Source of the DNA: Coxiellaceae bacterium
Lineage (GTDB): Bacteria; Pseudomonadota; Gammaproteobacteria; Coxiellales; Coxiellaceae
Assembly: GCA_029210045.1 (NCBI GenBank)
Contig: JARGNX010000002.1
Coordinates: 186,001 to 250,000 of the forward strand
Length of the DNA stretch: 64,000 nucleotides
Reading direction: 5' to 3'
The notes beneath the pieces are model-generated. The model saw only the letters and a program-made list of their open reading frames with translations, was not told the DNA's origin and made no database searches. The translations under genes were made by a program, and so were the position numbers. This document shows, in pieces, positions 24,996 through 34,673 of this stretch (positions are counted from its first letter, which is position 1; the number at the start of each line of letters is the position of its first letter).

Positions 24996-26331
24996 GTTAA
25001 CAGCGAAACATACATTAAGTGATTCACAACACGAAAGTTACGTGGCGCATCCATGGCGCGCTTGGGTTGTTGTATTAACAGCCGGTTTGTTTTTCTTCTA
25101 CGAATTTATTCAAATGAATATGTTCGATGCGATCAGTGGCTCATTAATTCATGAGTTTGGTATAACGGCTGGGCGCCTGGGCCAGCTATCTTCTTATTAT
25201 TTTATTGCTAATGTGGTGTTTTTATTTCCGGCGGGTATGTTGCTTGATCGCTACTCGACGCGCATTGTGATTTTGGTGTCGATGGGCGTATGTGTATTAG
25301 GCACCACCTTATTATCATTTGCACCTGATATGAGTTGGGCGATTGCCAGTCGCTTTCTTACAGGCATTGGCAGCGCTTTTTGCTTTTTAAGCGGCATTCG
25401 TTTAGCGTCACGTTGGTTTGAGCCACGACACATGGCATTAGTGACCGGCATATTAGTGACTATGGCTATGGTAGGTGGCATGTTAGCTCAAACCCCTATG
25501 TCGATATTAGTAGCCATCTTCTCTTGGCGTGAAACGTTATTACTGGATGCATTGATGGGCATTATATTGATGCTAGTGATTGCCAGTATTGTTCGTGACT
25601 ACCCGGAAGGTTCGGGTGAGCTAATCAAGGTGCAAGAGGCTGAAGCTGAAAAAATGGGTTTTTGGTCTTCACTGCGTTTGGCATTTGGCCGTTGGCAGAA
25701 TTGGATGGCAGGTGTGTATGCTTGTTTAATGAATCTGCCGTTAAGTTTGCTGGGTGGTCTTTATGGTGCGATGTATTTAAAGCAGTCGTATGGGCTGAAT
25801 CAAATGCATGCGACCAATGTGGTGTCGATGCTCTTTTTAGGTACGATTATTGGCGCACCGCTAATGGGCTGGTTGTCAGACAAGTGGCAGCGCCGTCGTT
25901 CGCCGATGTTGATCGCTGCATTAGTGTCATTTGCATTCATGTTGCTGGTGGTATATAGCCATGGTTTAAATTACGGTCTGTTAATCACGTTATTTTTTAT
26001 GGTTGGTTTTTTTACTAGTGCACAGGTGTTGTCTTACCCTTGGGTGGCAGAAAACAGTTTGACAGTTATTACGGCGATGTCTGTTAGTGTGGTAAATATT
26101 TCAGTGCAGGGTGGCCAAGCGATTTTTCAGCCCCTTTTTGGTTATTTATTGGATCGTCATGCCGCAGTTTCTGGTTATGCGGTAGTGAGTTCTAGTTATT
26201 CAACAGCTGACTTTAGATCAGCACTATTGTTACCGGCCATTGGATTTGTTGCGGCTTTTGTGGCAGCCTATTTGATTAAAGAAAGCTATTGTCGTCATAT
26301 TGAGGATTCAGCTGATATCCCCAACACGTAG
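24988..26331 (+). CDS. MFS transporter, Pht family candidate (PhtD-like)
   Basis: A 447-residue, twelve-helix MFS protein, a tandem paralog of the gene before it. It overlaps that gene by eight bases (ATGACTGA), so the two are co-translated. Shared landmarks are F-F-F-Y-E-F-I-Q-M-N-M-F-D, D-R-Y-S-T-R and P-L-M-G-W-L-S-D-K. Like its partner it is inferred to take up nucleosides or thymidine for Tdk, by analogy with the Legionella tdk-pht locus. The next gene here is dsbB, not deoB as in Legionella. Confidence 0.8.
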   Translation: MTELTAKHTLSDSQHESYVAHPWRAWVVVLTAGLFFFYEFIQMNMFDAISGSLIHEFGITAGRLGQLSSYYFIANVVFLFPAGMLLDRYSTRIVILVSMGVCVLGTTLLSFAPDMSWAIASRFLTGIGSAFCFLSGIRLASRWFEPRHMALVTGILVTMAMVGGMLAQTPMSILVAIFSWRETLLLDALMGIILMLVIASIVRDYPEGSGELIKVQEAEAEKMGFWSSLRLAFGRWQNWMAGVYACLMNLPLSLLGGLYGAMYLKQSYGLNQMHATNVVSMLFLGTIIGAPLMGWLSDKWQRRRSPMLIAALVSFAFMLLVVYSHGLNYGLLITLFFMVGFFTSAQVLSYPWVAENSLTVITAMSVSVVNISVQGGQAIFQPLFGYLLDRHAAVSGYAVVSSSYSTADFRSALLLPAIGFVAAFVAAYLIKESYCRHIEDSADIPNT

Positions 26332-26345
26332 GGAGCATGTTTGTT

Positions 26346-26837
26346 ATGGGATGGGTTCGTACCTTTTTTTTGGTTTTATTTATTGCTTGTGCAGCATTGC
26401 TATCGGTCGGTTATTACATTCAGTATTCTGATGGCTTATTGCCTTGCACCTTGTGTGTGTTTCAACGGATTGCTTATGCAGCAACGGGCGTGCTGGCTTT
26501 TTTGGGCTTGGTGTTGCCTTATCGGCGCAATGGCTTTCGTGTCATGGCGTTTTTTGGTTTTCTAACCTCGTTGGCGGGTGTTGGTTTGGCGTGGCGCCAA
26601 GTATGGCTACAGCATCAGCCGTTGGACCCCAGCGCACCGTGTATGCCGGGGTTGTCATATTTGTTTCAAGTATTTTCTTTTCCGCGCGCGCTGGGTATGG
26701 CGTTGCAAGGTACGGCAGATTGCGGCCAGGTACGTTGGACGCTTTGGTCGTTGAGCATGGCTGAATGGTCATTGATTTGTTTTATTGCTTTGGCGCTGGG
26801 CATGTTGCTGGTGATGTGTTGGCAACCAAGGAGATAA
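26346..26837 (+). CDS. dsbB: Disulfide bond formation protein DsbB
   Basis: An inner-membrane quinone-linked enzyme that reoxidises DsbA. The 163-residue protein has four predicted helices, the first Cys pair C-T-L-C after helix 1, and the second pair in S-A-P-C-M-P-G and T-A-D-C-G-Q of the second periplasmic loop. AGGGAG at 26330-26335 is spaced 10 bases from the ATG at 26346 but only one base from that at 26337, so I choose the former. It may be transcribed with the two MFS genes. Confidence 0.94.
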   Translation: MGWVRTFFLVLFIACAALLSVGYYIQYSDGLLPCTLCVFQRIAYAATGVLAFLGLVLPYRRNGFRVMAFFGFLTSLAGVGLAWRQVWLQHQPLDPSAPCMPGLSYLFQVFSFPRALGMALQGTADCGQVRWTLWSLSMAEWSLICFIALALGMLLVMCWQPRR

Positions 26838-26888
26838 CTGTTGCAAATGCCGTTATGGGTTGCGTTGATACAAACCCTTTTACCATCT

Positions 26889-26915
26889 GGCGGCTATTAG
26901 GCCGCCGGCCTTTTT
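26889..26915 (+). terminator. Rho-independent terminator after dsbB
   Basis: GGCGGC (26889-26894) pairs with GCCGCC (26901-26906), and alternatively AGGCC and GGCCT fold at 26899-26911. Five T residues follow (26911-26915). A convincing intrinsic terminator for the pht/dsbB transcript. Confidence 0.85.
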
Positions 26916-27044
26916 GTCGTTATTAGTGGTCTTCTTCCTGATGAGTAGCCAGGTCGCGGGGCGACTCACTTTGGCTTCATTGGCTTAGTATGGTAGCATG
27001 TTGCGCGCTCCCTGTGCTCTTAAAAATTACCCATGGAATAAAAA

Positions 27045-28964
27045 ATGATGCCGACAGCAGTTAAAGGTTCAAAATATAATTGGCTACTTTGCGTGTTAGT
27101 CTTACTGACCATGGTCAGCTTATTTATACCGTTGCCGGCAAGGTTGCCTGCTTTTGCTCTCGATGCTTCATGGGTACAGTCCATGAGTTATGCGTTGAGT
27201 AAAGGGATGTTGTTTGGTCAAGATATTATTTTTACTTATGGCCCTTATGCCCCTGTCAGCACAAAAATGTATGCACCGGGTTTTGGTGCGCTAATGATGT
27301 TTGGTGGTATTTACCTTGCTTTGGCTTACTCGACTAGTATTGTGATTCTAATGGAGGAAGTGAAAGCAGGTTGGATTATTGCTTTTTGTCTTGCGCTTGT
27401 TGCGTTAAGTTTTATTTTTGATCCGGTATATTTCTCCTTACCATTGGTCGTTGGTTTGGTAACGCTTAAGTTGGCTTACTATGAGCCCGAGCGCCTAGAT
27501 CATAACCGAGTGCTTTTCTTTGTGTTGCCGCTTTTGTTTTCAACATTGGGTCTATTGCCACTGATAAAAGCCAGCATGATGGTTATCTGCGGCATTGTTT
27601 GCTTGCTGTCGACGGTTGTTTTGATGCTTAACAAGAAAAGGCTTCTGGCCGCGATGTGTCTTCTCTCGCCGTTAGTTGCTATGCCTATATTTTGGTTGGC
27701 TAGCGGGCAGCCTATTGCTGCGCTGCCTCACTATATTATTAACATGCAATCTATTATATCTGGTTACTCTTATGCGATGGTCCTAACGGGTGGCCGCCTT
27801 ACGCTCATGCTTTTTTTGTTGTCAGCTGCACTGCTGTTGCGTGTTGTTGTTACCGATTCAAGTAAGAGCAAAACAGAGCGAGCGGTTTTAACGTTGCTGT
27901 TTTTAGCCTTTTTCTTTATGTCTTTTAAAGAAGGCTATGTGCGTCAAGATGGTCATGAGCTCACTGTGTCGACGGCATTAATATTGGCTAGTTTTTTCAT
28001 GTTATGCATTAGCCGGCGTCGGTTTTATATTACTTTAGGCATTGCTATTTTCACTGCGCTATTGATTAATAAACATTACATTAGCGGCCAGCCTAGAGAT
28101 TCGATGAGGCGTATCATGTCTGTTTACGCGGCGCCTTGGCAGGGTTTGACAAACACAATTAAAGACCCGGACTGGATGCGAAAGCAATATCAGCACGCGA
28201 TGCAAGAGATGAAGATAAAAACACCGTTGACTAAGGTCAAAGGCACCAGTGATATTTATTCTTTTAGCCAGTCTGATTTATTTGCTTCGGGAAATACATG
28301 GGCGCCGCGTCCTGTTATTCAAAGTTACTCAGCGTATACGCCTAAGTTGGCATTGATCAACAAAAATCATTTGCTGCATAAGGGTGCTCCGCAAAATATC
28401 TTTTTTAAACTTCAGCCTATTGATGGAAGAGTTCCCTCTTTTACTGATGGCGCCAGTTGGTCGGCCTTATTGAGCTTGTATCAGCCACAAAAAATGATGG
28501 GTGATTTTTTATATCTGAAGCGTCGCTCAGATGCAGTGGCAAAGACCAGCCAATTAGTGACGCTAGCAACCAAGCATTATCGTATGGGGGAGAGCGTCGC
28601 GGTGCCGCACAGCGATAAGCCGTTGTATGCCAGCATTGATATGGAGCCATCACTATTTGGGCGCTTGTATACCTTTCTGTTTCGAGCGAGGCAAATATCG
28701 ATTGAATTTACGCTCAAGGATGGCAGTAAACGTAGCTATAACTTTATCCCTAATATGGCAAAAGCAGATTTTTTGTTATCTCCACTGGTTCAAAATACCC
28801 AGCAATTTGCTAGGTTGTATCAGGGGGTGTCGCAGCTGAAAGATGAAACGGTTACCCGTATGGTCGTCGTTGTGCCAAGGCATAATTATCACGGCCTATT
28901 CTGGCAGTTAGGGTATACGATTACTTATAAAACACCGTCGAATGTGGGTGTATATCATGGTTAA
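27045..28964 (+). CDS. Large polytopic membrane protein of unknown function
   Basis: A 639-residue protein with about ten hydrophobic helices in the first 360 residues and a hydrophilic C-terminal region of about 270 residues. The first loop after helix 1 (F-A-L-D-A-S-W-V-Q-S-M and F-T-Y-G-P-Y-A-P) looks like the first acidic loop of GT-C-fold, lipid-linked sugar glycosyltransferases, but no named family is recognised. The C-terminal part (Y-A-S-I-D-M-E-P-S-L, Y-G-Y-T-like strands) may be periplasmic. It stands alone between the dsbB terminator and an unknown gene. Function unassigned. Confidence 0.7.
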   Translation: MMPTAVKGSKYNWLLCVLVLLTMVSLFIPLPARLPAFALDASWVQSMSYALSKGMLFGQDIIFTYGPYAPVSTKMYAPGFGALMMFGGIYLALAYSTSIVILMEEVKAGWIIAFCLALVALSFIFDPVYFSLPLVVGLVTLKLAYYEPERLDHNRVLFFVLPLLFSTLGLLPLIKASMMVICGIVCLLSTVVLMLNKKRLLAAMCLLSPLVAMPIFWLASGQPIAALPHYIINMQSIISGYSYAMVLTGGRLTLMLFLLSAALLLRVVVTDSSKSKTERAVLTLLFLAFFFMSFKEGYVRQDGHELTVSTALILASFFMLCISRRRFYITLGIAIFTALLINKHYISGQPRDSMRRIMSVYAAPWQGLTNTIKDPDWMRKQYQHAMQEMKIKTPLTKVKGTSDIYSFSQSDLFASGNTWAPRPVIQSYSAYTPKLALINKNHLLHKGAPQNIFFKLQPIDGRVPSFTDGASWSALLSLYQPQKMMGDFLYLKRRSDAVAKTSQLVTLATKHYRMGESVAVPHSDKPLYASIDMEPSLFGRLYTFLFRARQISIEFTLKDGSKRSYNFIPNMAKADFLLSPLVQNTQQFARLYQGVSQLKDETVTRMVVVVPRHNYHGLFWQLGYTITYKTPSNVGVYHG

Positions 28965-29035
28965 GATGGCCATGTTCAAGTTACAAGTGAGGTAACTCAC
29001 TGATATTATGTGGGATAATATGAGGGGGTGACCAA

Positions 29036-29887
29036 TTGCGTCTGTTCAGTTATTATACAGGTCGGTATGAGCAAGTAACGAGACTAGATAGCATGGCTAA
29101 GTTCCTGAAATCAGATTTAATCACATTATGTCGCACGCTTATTTTATCGCCGCCTAATTTGACCATCAAACAGACCGATAGGACGCGTGATGGAATGGAA
29201 TTAGATGAGGCTGTGGCGGTTGCGATTGGTCAGTTGTTTAATCATGCGGATGTTATCAGTAAGTGTAATATCTTTGAAATCCGAGGTGATAAAGATTTTC
29301 TGCGTATGGTAGCTGGCCGCAAGCCGCTGATGCCGAGAGAAGGTTTTGCGACACTGGAGAAGCCGAATTTATTAGAGCAATGGTTTTCAATCCTCAGTAT
29401 GTGCCTGTCTGTTTGTGATGCGCTGAGTGCTGTTCGCCGTTATCGTTTAGAGCGTAAGTTATCGGTAAAAGATATTGATAAGTCTCATCAAACGCTATTA
29501 GAGTTATTTACTAAACACTCTGACCTTGAGATGCGGTGTGATGTGGAGAGTAAGGGGTTGCGCTCTACTATTCGAGCGCTACGCTATCAAGCGGCTGCGT
29601 TGCGTGTGGGCGATTTGGGTGCAGAGATGTATATCTTTGATAAGTTGCGGGGTTGCCAAGAAGGTTTTTTTATTGGTGATAGTAAAATAGATTATAGGTT
29701 GGTTGAGGCGATGTATCTTTCATCGTCGGCATTGAAAGTAGAAGATGTTTCTGTATTAATGCCTCCTGTACCTATGCCTACTATATTTTCAGCTTCCAGC
29801 CGGCGAAGAGGTGACTTTGCCCGAGCTGCGCCAGCGGAATTTAAATATGATGACCGCTATCAGGCAAGAAACGGCCGACGCGACTAA
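29036..29887 (+). CDS. Hypothetical protein, converging on and overlapping nhaA
   Basis: A 283-residue soluble protein that I do not recognise, with no signal peptide or membrane helix. It is mostly helical by composition and Arg-rich toward the end (S-S-R-R-R-G-D, N-G-R-R-D). The start is a TTG at 29036, supported by a strong Shine-Dalgarno stretch (GAGGGGGTGA) just before it; the first ATG (29093) lacks one. The last 33 codons lie opposite the nhaA 3' end. Possible roles include a host-directed effector, but this is only an impression from the neighbourhood. Confidence 0.65.
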   Translation: MRLFSYYTGRYEQVTRLDSMAKFLKSDLITLCRTLILSPPNLTIKQTDRTRDGMELDEAVAVAIGQLFNHADVISKCNIFEIRGDKDFLRMVAGRKPLMPREGFATLEKPNLLEQWFSILSMCLSVCDALSAVRRYRLERKLSVKDIDKSHQTLLELFTKHSDLEMRCDVESKGLRSTIRALRYQAAALRVGDLGAEMYIFDKLRGCQEGFFIGDSKIDYRLVEAMYLSSSALKVEDVSVLMPPVPMPTIFSASSRRRGDFARAAPAEFKYDDRYQARNGRRD

Positions 29888-31009
29888 AATCGATTGTTTA
29901 GCAATATCTTCATAAGGCGTTTGTGTAAAGGCAAGTGAGCTTAAGAACAGGCTCATGGTAAAACCAATACCGGTTAAGCAGGCAAAGCCAATAAGATGAC
30001 GGTAGTTGGCATCTTTTGGCATGGGTGACCAGCCGAAGAAGGTGCAGGCGCCAGCGAATAAGAATACGCCTACTGCCTTACCGACAATAAGACCCACAAT
30101 AATGCCGACTGATACCGGGCTGTGTAGTTGCTTCCAGCCGAAGTCGGCGAAGGGCAAGCCACCATTGCAGAAAACAAATAGCGGCAATATGCCGTAAGCG
30201 ACCCATGGATGTAATTTATTCTCTAAATCTTTTAAAGGTGAATAGTGACTATCAGTTCTGCCTTTCATCGGTATAAACAAGCCAACAATCACCCCCGCCA
30301 GTGTGGCGTGGATGCCAGACTTTAATACGCAGATCCAGATGACCGTACCGATTAACATATAGGGTGCTAAGTTTTCTACCCTGCAGCGATTGAGTATAAA
30401 TAAAAATACGATACCCATCGCGGCGACCATCAGCGATAATTCCGATAGTTTGCCTGTATAGACGATCGCAATAATGACAATTGCTAACACATCATCAACA
30501 ATTGATAGCGCCACCATGGTAACGCGCAAACTGCGCGGAACAGATTTACCCAGTAAGGCAATTACGCCAAGTACGAAGGCAATATCGGTAGTAATCGGTA
30601 TGGGCCAGCCACGCACCATGTTAGGGTCATGGTGGGTAAATCCCCAGTATATTAATGCTGGTACAATGATGCCGCCGACGGCACCCATCAGTGGTAAGCG
30701 AACTTGCGATACTTTTGATAGTTCGCCTTCAATCATTTCACGTTTCATTTCCAGCGCTAACAGCATAAAGAAAATCGCCATCAGACCATCGTTTAACCAC
30801 AGCACCAATGGTTTTTCTATTACCAATAATCCGACGCGAATATGAATCGGTAAATTAGTGAGGCTCTCATATAGGTGGCTGAGCGATGTGTTGTTTACTA
30901 TTAGTGCAAACAGTAGCGCGAACAACAGCAATAAACCAGAGAATGCCTCTAGTGTAATAAATCGTTCAATAAATGACTTGTTGCTGTTGTTTAAAGTTTC
31001 ACTACCCAT
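29789..31009 (-). CDS. nhaA: Na+/H+ antiporter NhaA
   Basis: A 406-residue inner membrane antiporter that exports sodium at high pH or salt. It has the N-terminal F-S-G-L-L-L-L-F, L-A-L-E-M-K-R-E-M-I-E-G, P-I-T-T-D-I-A-F-V-L-G, the essential Asp pair in S-I-V-D-D-V-L-A-I and G-I-H-A-T-L-A-G-V. Its start overlaps the aminotransferase gene by 19 bases, and its 3' end overlaps the rightward unknown gene by 99 bases. The C-terminal tail after the last helix is basic (R-W-R-S-S-G-K). Confidence 0.95.
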   Translation of the reverse strand: MGSETLNNSNKSFIERFITLEAFSGLLLLFALLFALIVNNTSLSHLYESLTNLPIHIRVGLLVIEKPLVLWLNDGLMAIFFMLLALEMKREMIEGELSKVSQVRLPLMGAVGGIIVPALIYWGFTHHDPNMVRGWPIPITTDIAFVLGVIALLGKSVPRSLRVTMVALSIVDDVLAIVIIAIVYTGKLSELSLMVAAMGIVFLFILNRCRVENLAPYMLIGTVIWICVLKSGIHATLAGVIVGLFIPMKGRTDSHYSPLKDLENKLHPWVAYGILPLFVFCNGGLPFADFGWKQLHSPVSVGIIVGLIVGKAVGVFLFAGACTFFGWSPMPKDANYRHLIGFACLTGIGFTMSLFLSSLAFTQTPYEDIAKQSILVASAVSCLIAVIIFKFRWRSSGKVTSSPAGS

Positions 31010-32004
31010 TGATACGGATCTTCTTGTTCACACAGTTGTATTGCCCGATAGAGATCATAGACTTGCCTAGTAACCTCGCCCACTTCATTATTACAAAAGA
31101 TTGTCTCGTTGTCTTTATAATGGATGCTACCAATCGGAGTTACAATAGCGGCGGTACCGGTGCAAAAGACCTCATCAGCGGTTAGTGCTTCTTCAACACT
31201 GATCTGTGTTTCTTCAACCTCTAGGCCTAATTGGTTGCGTATTAATTGAATTACACTGTCACGCGTAATGCCTGGTAAGATAGCGCCCAGTTGCGGTGTT
31301 TTTATTGTATTGCCAAAGCGGAAGAAAATATTAGCGGCGCCCGCCTCTTCGATGTACTTAGTTTCAGCGGCATCCAAGTAAATGCAGACGGCAAAGCCTT
31401 CTTTTTTGGCTTGTAATGTTGATGGATAGCAGCCAGGGTAGTTGCCACAAAATTTAGCATGCCCTGTGCCGTGCGGTGCGGCACGATGATAGTCAGTGGC
31501 AATTTTTGTACGAATCGGTGATAAGCCTTTAGCGAAATAATTGCCCACTGGCGAGGCGAATACTATAAAGGTATATTCCGGTGCTGGTGCGTTACCTAAT
31601 AATTGCCCGGTGCCGATGGCGATAGGTCTAAGGTATAGGGCGCCTTTACCATAAGGCGGTATAAATTCTTGATTATCTTTAACCACGGCACGTACGCCCT
31701 CAAGAAAGATATCTTCCGGTATAGGTGGAATCGCAACGGCTGCCGCGCTGTGTGCGAAGCGACGCGCATTGGCTTCAGGGCGAAACAATACAATGTCATC
31801 GTTTTTTGTACGATGTGCTTTCATGCCTTCGAAGATGCCTTGACCATAATTAAAGATGCCTGCGGCAGGTGAGATGCTGATGTTTTTAAATGGTTGTAAT
31901 TTGCCCGGTTGCCAAGGTTGGTTAATAGCGGTGGTTGAGAGGTACATGGTATTTATTGGTGTGAGTGAAAAAGTAAGCTTGTCCCAATCAATATCAGCTG
32001 GCAT
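30991..32004 (-). CDS. ilvE: Branched-chain amino acid aminotransferase
   Basis: A PLP enzyme (337 residues) of fold type IV that interconverts leucine, isoleucine and valine with their keto acids. Visible are F-N-Y-G-Q-G-I-F-E-G-M-K-A near the start, Y-L-R-P-I-A-I-G-T-G, the PLP lysine in G-H-A-K-F-C-G-N-Y and G-T-A-A-I-V-T-P-I near the end. The length and G-N-Y context fit the class II (mammalian/BCAT-like) type. A strong AAGGAGG site precedes the ATG. First of a two-gene leftward unit with nhaA. Confidence 0.94.
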   Translation of the reverse strand: MPADIDWDKLTFSLTPINTMYLSTTAINQPWQPGKLQPFKNISISPAAGIFNYGQGIFEGMKAHRTKNDDIVLFRPEANARRFAHSAAAVAIPPIPEDIFLEGVRAVVKDNQEFIPPYGKGALYLRPIAIGTGQLLGNAPAPEYTFIVFASPVGNYFAKGLSPIRTKIATDYHRAAPHGTGHAKFCGNYPGCYPSTLQAKKEGFAVCIYLDAAETKYIEEAGAANIFFRFGNTIKTPQLGAILPGITRDSVIQLIRNQLGLEVEETQISVEEALTADEVFCTGTAAIVTPIGSIHYKDNETIFCNNEVGEVTRQVYDLYRAIQLCEQEDPYQWVVKL

Positions 32005-32408
32005 TTGTTCCTCCTTGTTGGCCTGAGCTCAAAGAGTATAACACACGCTTGGGCGGGTAAGGCTGAGTCTGGTAAACGGGTCGAATATTATTAGCGGTAT
32101 TCCGCGCACCTATGCCATTACGAGTTTTAGCGCGGCAATCCCTCGTCAGTCATTCCCGCGAAAGCGGCAATTTCTCGACTGTCATTCCCGCGAAAGCGGG
32201 AATCCATATATTAGTTTCCTGGATCCCGGCTCGGGGGCCGGGATGACAAGGCAGTGGCCGGGATGATTAAATCGTCATTGCGAGCTTTAGCGCGGCAATT
32301 TCTCGACTGTCATTCCCGCGAAAGCGGGAATCCATATATTAGTTTCCTGGATTCCGGCTCGGGGGCCGGGATGACAGGGCAGCGCCGGATGACAAGGCAG
32401 CGGCGGGT
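32005..32408. repeat. Cluster of dispersed repeats between ilvE and uvrD
   Basis: This 404-base gap is mostly repeat DNA. A block of about 91 bases (32164-32254) that includes CATTCCCGCGAAAGCGGGAA and the CCCGGCTCGGGGGCCGGG palindrome recurs 128 bases later (32292-32382) with few changes. A third, partial CATTCCCGCGAAAGCG copy lies at 32151-32166. CGTCATTGCGAG-like repeat edges occur at 32117 and 32273. No gene is visible, and the array may act as terminator/RNA stabiliser or be a MITE-like nest. Confidence 0.85.
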
Positions 32409-34607
32409 TTAAGCCGCTTGCAGTTTTGCGAAACTAGCGACTAACCATTTGGTGCCAAAGCGATCGAACTTAACCTGGATGCGGGTGTGTTCGCCCTGCC
32501 CTTCGTAATTAAGGATGGTGCCTTCGCCGAATTTTTTATGCGTAACACGTTGACCAATATTAAGGCCGGTTTGATCAATGTTAGCTCGGCTTAGGCTGCT
32601 GTTGGATTTTTGTGAGTAGCGTGATCCAGAAGATTGCATGCGATTCACGCGTGCTGTTGGTCGCACATGCTCTAATAAATCTTCAGGCATTTCGCTTAAG
32701 AAGCGCGACGCTTTTTGGAATTGCTCGCGGCCATATAAGCTGCGTGATTCCGCGTGACACAAATACAGTTTCTTCATAGCACGTGTCATGCCGACATAAC
32801 ACAGGCGTCGTTCTTCTTCGAGGCCTTGGCGCTCTTCTATCGACATACGATGTGGAAATAAATTTTCTTCCATGCCGGTAATAAATATTAATGGAAACTC
32901 TAAACCTTTAGCGGCATGCAGCGTCATTAAACTAACGCTATCGCTAAATTGATCGGCTTGACCCTCACCCGCTTCGAGTGCGACGTGTGAAAGAAACGCG
33001 GATAACGGTGTTAATTGCTCGGCTTGTTCTTCATCATCTTCGCTGGGTTCATATTGGGTAGTGGCGTTAATCAATTCTTCCAAGTTATCGATGCGCGACT
33101 GACCACGCTCCGAGCGATCTTTTTGATGGTGTGCTAGTAAACCACTTTGGCTAATAACGAGTTTAGTTTGTTCGCCGAGTTTTAAGCTTTCAGTATTAGT
33201 ATCGAGCGCGTTAATCAGGTCAATAAACTTGGCCAGTGCGTTAATGGCGCGTGCGCTGAGTGATTTTTCTTCGATGACGACTAAGGCGGCTTGCCATAAT
33301 GCGCAATGATGCGTAAAGGTAACACTGCGTAAGTGGCTCATGGTGGCGTCGCCAATGCCACGTGTTGGTAAATTGACAACACGTTCAAATGCCGCGTCGT
33401 CTTGGCGGTTATTAATCAAACGCAAATACGCCAACGCATCTTTAATTTCGGCACGGTCGAAGAACTTTTGGCCGCCGTAAATGCGATATGGAATTTGATT
33501 ATCAATTAAGCGTTCTTCTAAAATGCGTGATTGCGCATTTGAGCGATATAGTATCGCGATTTCTTTTAGGCTATTGCCTTGATTTACCCAGTCCTGAATG
33601 CGCGCAGCAACAAAATACGCTTCGTCACGTTCATTAAATGCAGCATAAACAGTGATCGGGTCACCACGACTGATCTCAGTCCATAACTCTTTGCCCATGC
33701 GCTGGCTATTAAACGCAATAACGGCATTAGCAGCGGCTAATATGTTTTCAGTTGAGCGATAGTTTTGTTCCAGTCGCACGGTTTTTACTGGTAAATACTG
33801 ATCGAGAAAGCGTTGAATATTTTCAACCTTGGCGCCACGCCAACTGTAAATCGATTGATCATCATCACCAACCACCATCATCCAGGTGTTCGGTCCACAC
33901 AAGGTGCGTAGCCACTGATACTGTAAGGAATTGGTATCTTGAAACTCGTCCACTAAAATATGCGTAAAGCGTTGATGGTAGTGCTCCACGAGGTCTGGGT
34001 TGTTTTGCAACAGCTCCAGTGAGCGCAACAATAATTCAGCAAAATCGACTAGCCCACCCTGCTGACACACGTCTTCATAGGTACTGTAAATCTTGACCAT
34101 CATTTCATTGTAATAGTCATCATGGGTATCAACATCGCCGGGGCGGCGTGCATTTTCTTTATGACCATTGATAAACCATTGTGCTTGCTTCGGCTGCCAG
34201 CGCTCTTCATCTAATTCCAGGCTACGAATAATGCGTTTGATCATGCGTTGTTGATCATCACTATCGAGAATTTGAAAGTGTTGTTCTAGTCCGGCTTCAT
34301 GCCAGTGTGTACGTAATAGCCGGTGCGCAAGGCCATGAAAAGTACCGACCCACATACCCGTTAATGGTACGCCACGCAATTTTTCGATACGTGAGCGCAT
34401 TTCATTGGCCGCCTTGTTAGTAAAGGTCACGGATAAAATGCTATACGGAGAAATGCCCTGGGTTTCCATTAGCCACGCAATGCGGTGGACTAATACGCGG
34501 GTTTTACCGCTGCCCGCACCTGCTAGTACTAAACAGTGGCTATTCGTAACGGTCACCGCTTCACGCTGCGGTGGATTTAGGCTTTCAGTCAGTGCTGTAT
34601 TCATCAT
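32409..34607 (-). CDS. uvrD: DNA helicase II (UvrD)
   Basis: An ATP-driven 3'-5' helicase for mismatch and excision repair. The 732-residue protein has all SF1A motifs: Walker A A-G-A-G-S-G-K-T, V-D-E-F-Q-D-T-N, G-D-D-D-Q-S-I-Y-S-W-R-G-A, T-L-H-A-A-K-G-L-E-F and Y-V-G-M-T-R-A, plus the UvrD C-terminal K-K-F-G-E-G-T-I-L. The end F-D-R-F-G-T-K-W-L matches UvrD rather than Rep. ATGs at 34607 and 34604 are adjacent; the frame is open to 34616. Confidence 0.96.
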   Translation of the reverse strand: MMNTALTESLNPPQREAVTVTNSHCLVLAGAGSGKTRVLVHRIAWLMETQGISPYSILSVTFTNKAANEMRSRIEKLRGVPLTGMWVGTFHGLAHRLLRTHWHEAGLEQHFQILDSDDQQRMIKRIIRSLELDEERWQPKQAQWFINGHKENARRPGDVDTHDDYYNEMMVKIYSTYEDVCQQGGLVDFAELLLRSLELLQNNPDLVEHYHQRFTHILVDEFQDTNSLQYQWLRTLCGPNTWMMVVGDDDQSIYSWRGAKVENIQRFLDQYLPVKTVRLEQNYRSTENILAAANAVIAFNSQRMGKELWTEISRGDPITVYAAFNERDEAYFVAARIQDWVNQGNSLKEIAILYRSNAQSRILEERLIDNQIPYRIYGGQKFFDRAEIKDALAYLRLINNRQDDAAFERVVNLPTRGIGDATMSHLRSVTFTHHCALWQAALVVIEEKSLSARAINALAKFIDLINALDTNTESLKLGEQTKLVISQSGLLAHHQKDRSERGQSRIDNLEELINATTQYEPSEDDEEQAEQLTPLSAFLSHVALEAGEGQADQFSDSVSLMTLHAAKGLEFPLIFITGMEENLFPHRMSIEERQGLEEERRLCYVGMTRAMKKLYLCHAESRSLYGREQFQKASRFLSEMPEDLLEHVRPTARVNRMQSSGSRYSQKSNSSLSRANIDQTGLNIGQRVTHKKFGEGTILNYEGQGEHTRIQVKFDRFGTKWLVASFAKLQAA

Positions 34608-34673
34608 GCGCGGCATTGTAGCACTTTAGTCGCCAGGTTTAAAATGCCGGAAAAAGCTGAACCGGTGTAATGG

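Noticed and set aside
32005-32408. Possible CRISPR array
   Set aside because: Two long direct repeats and palindromes are present, but the unit is about 91 bases, there are only two copies and no uniform spacers or cas genes.
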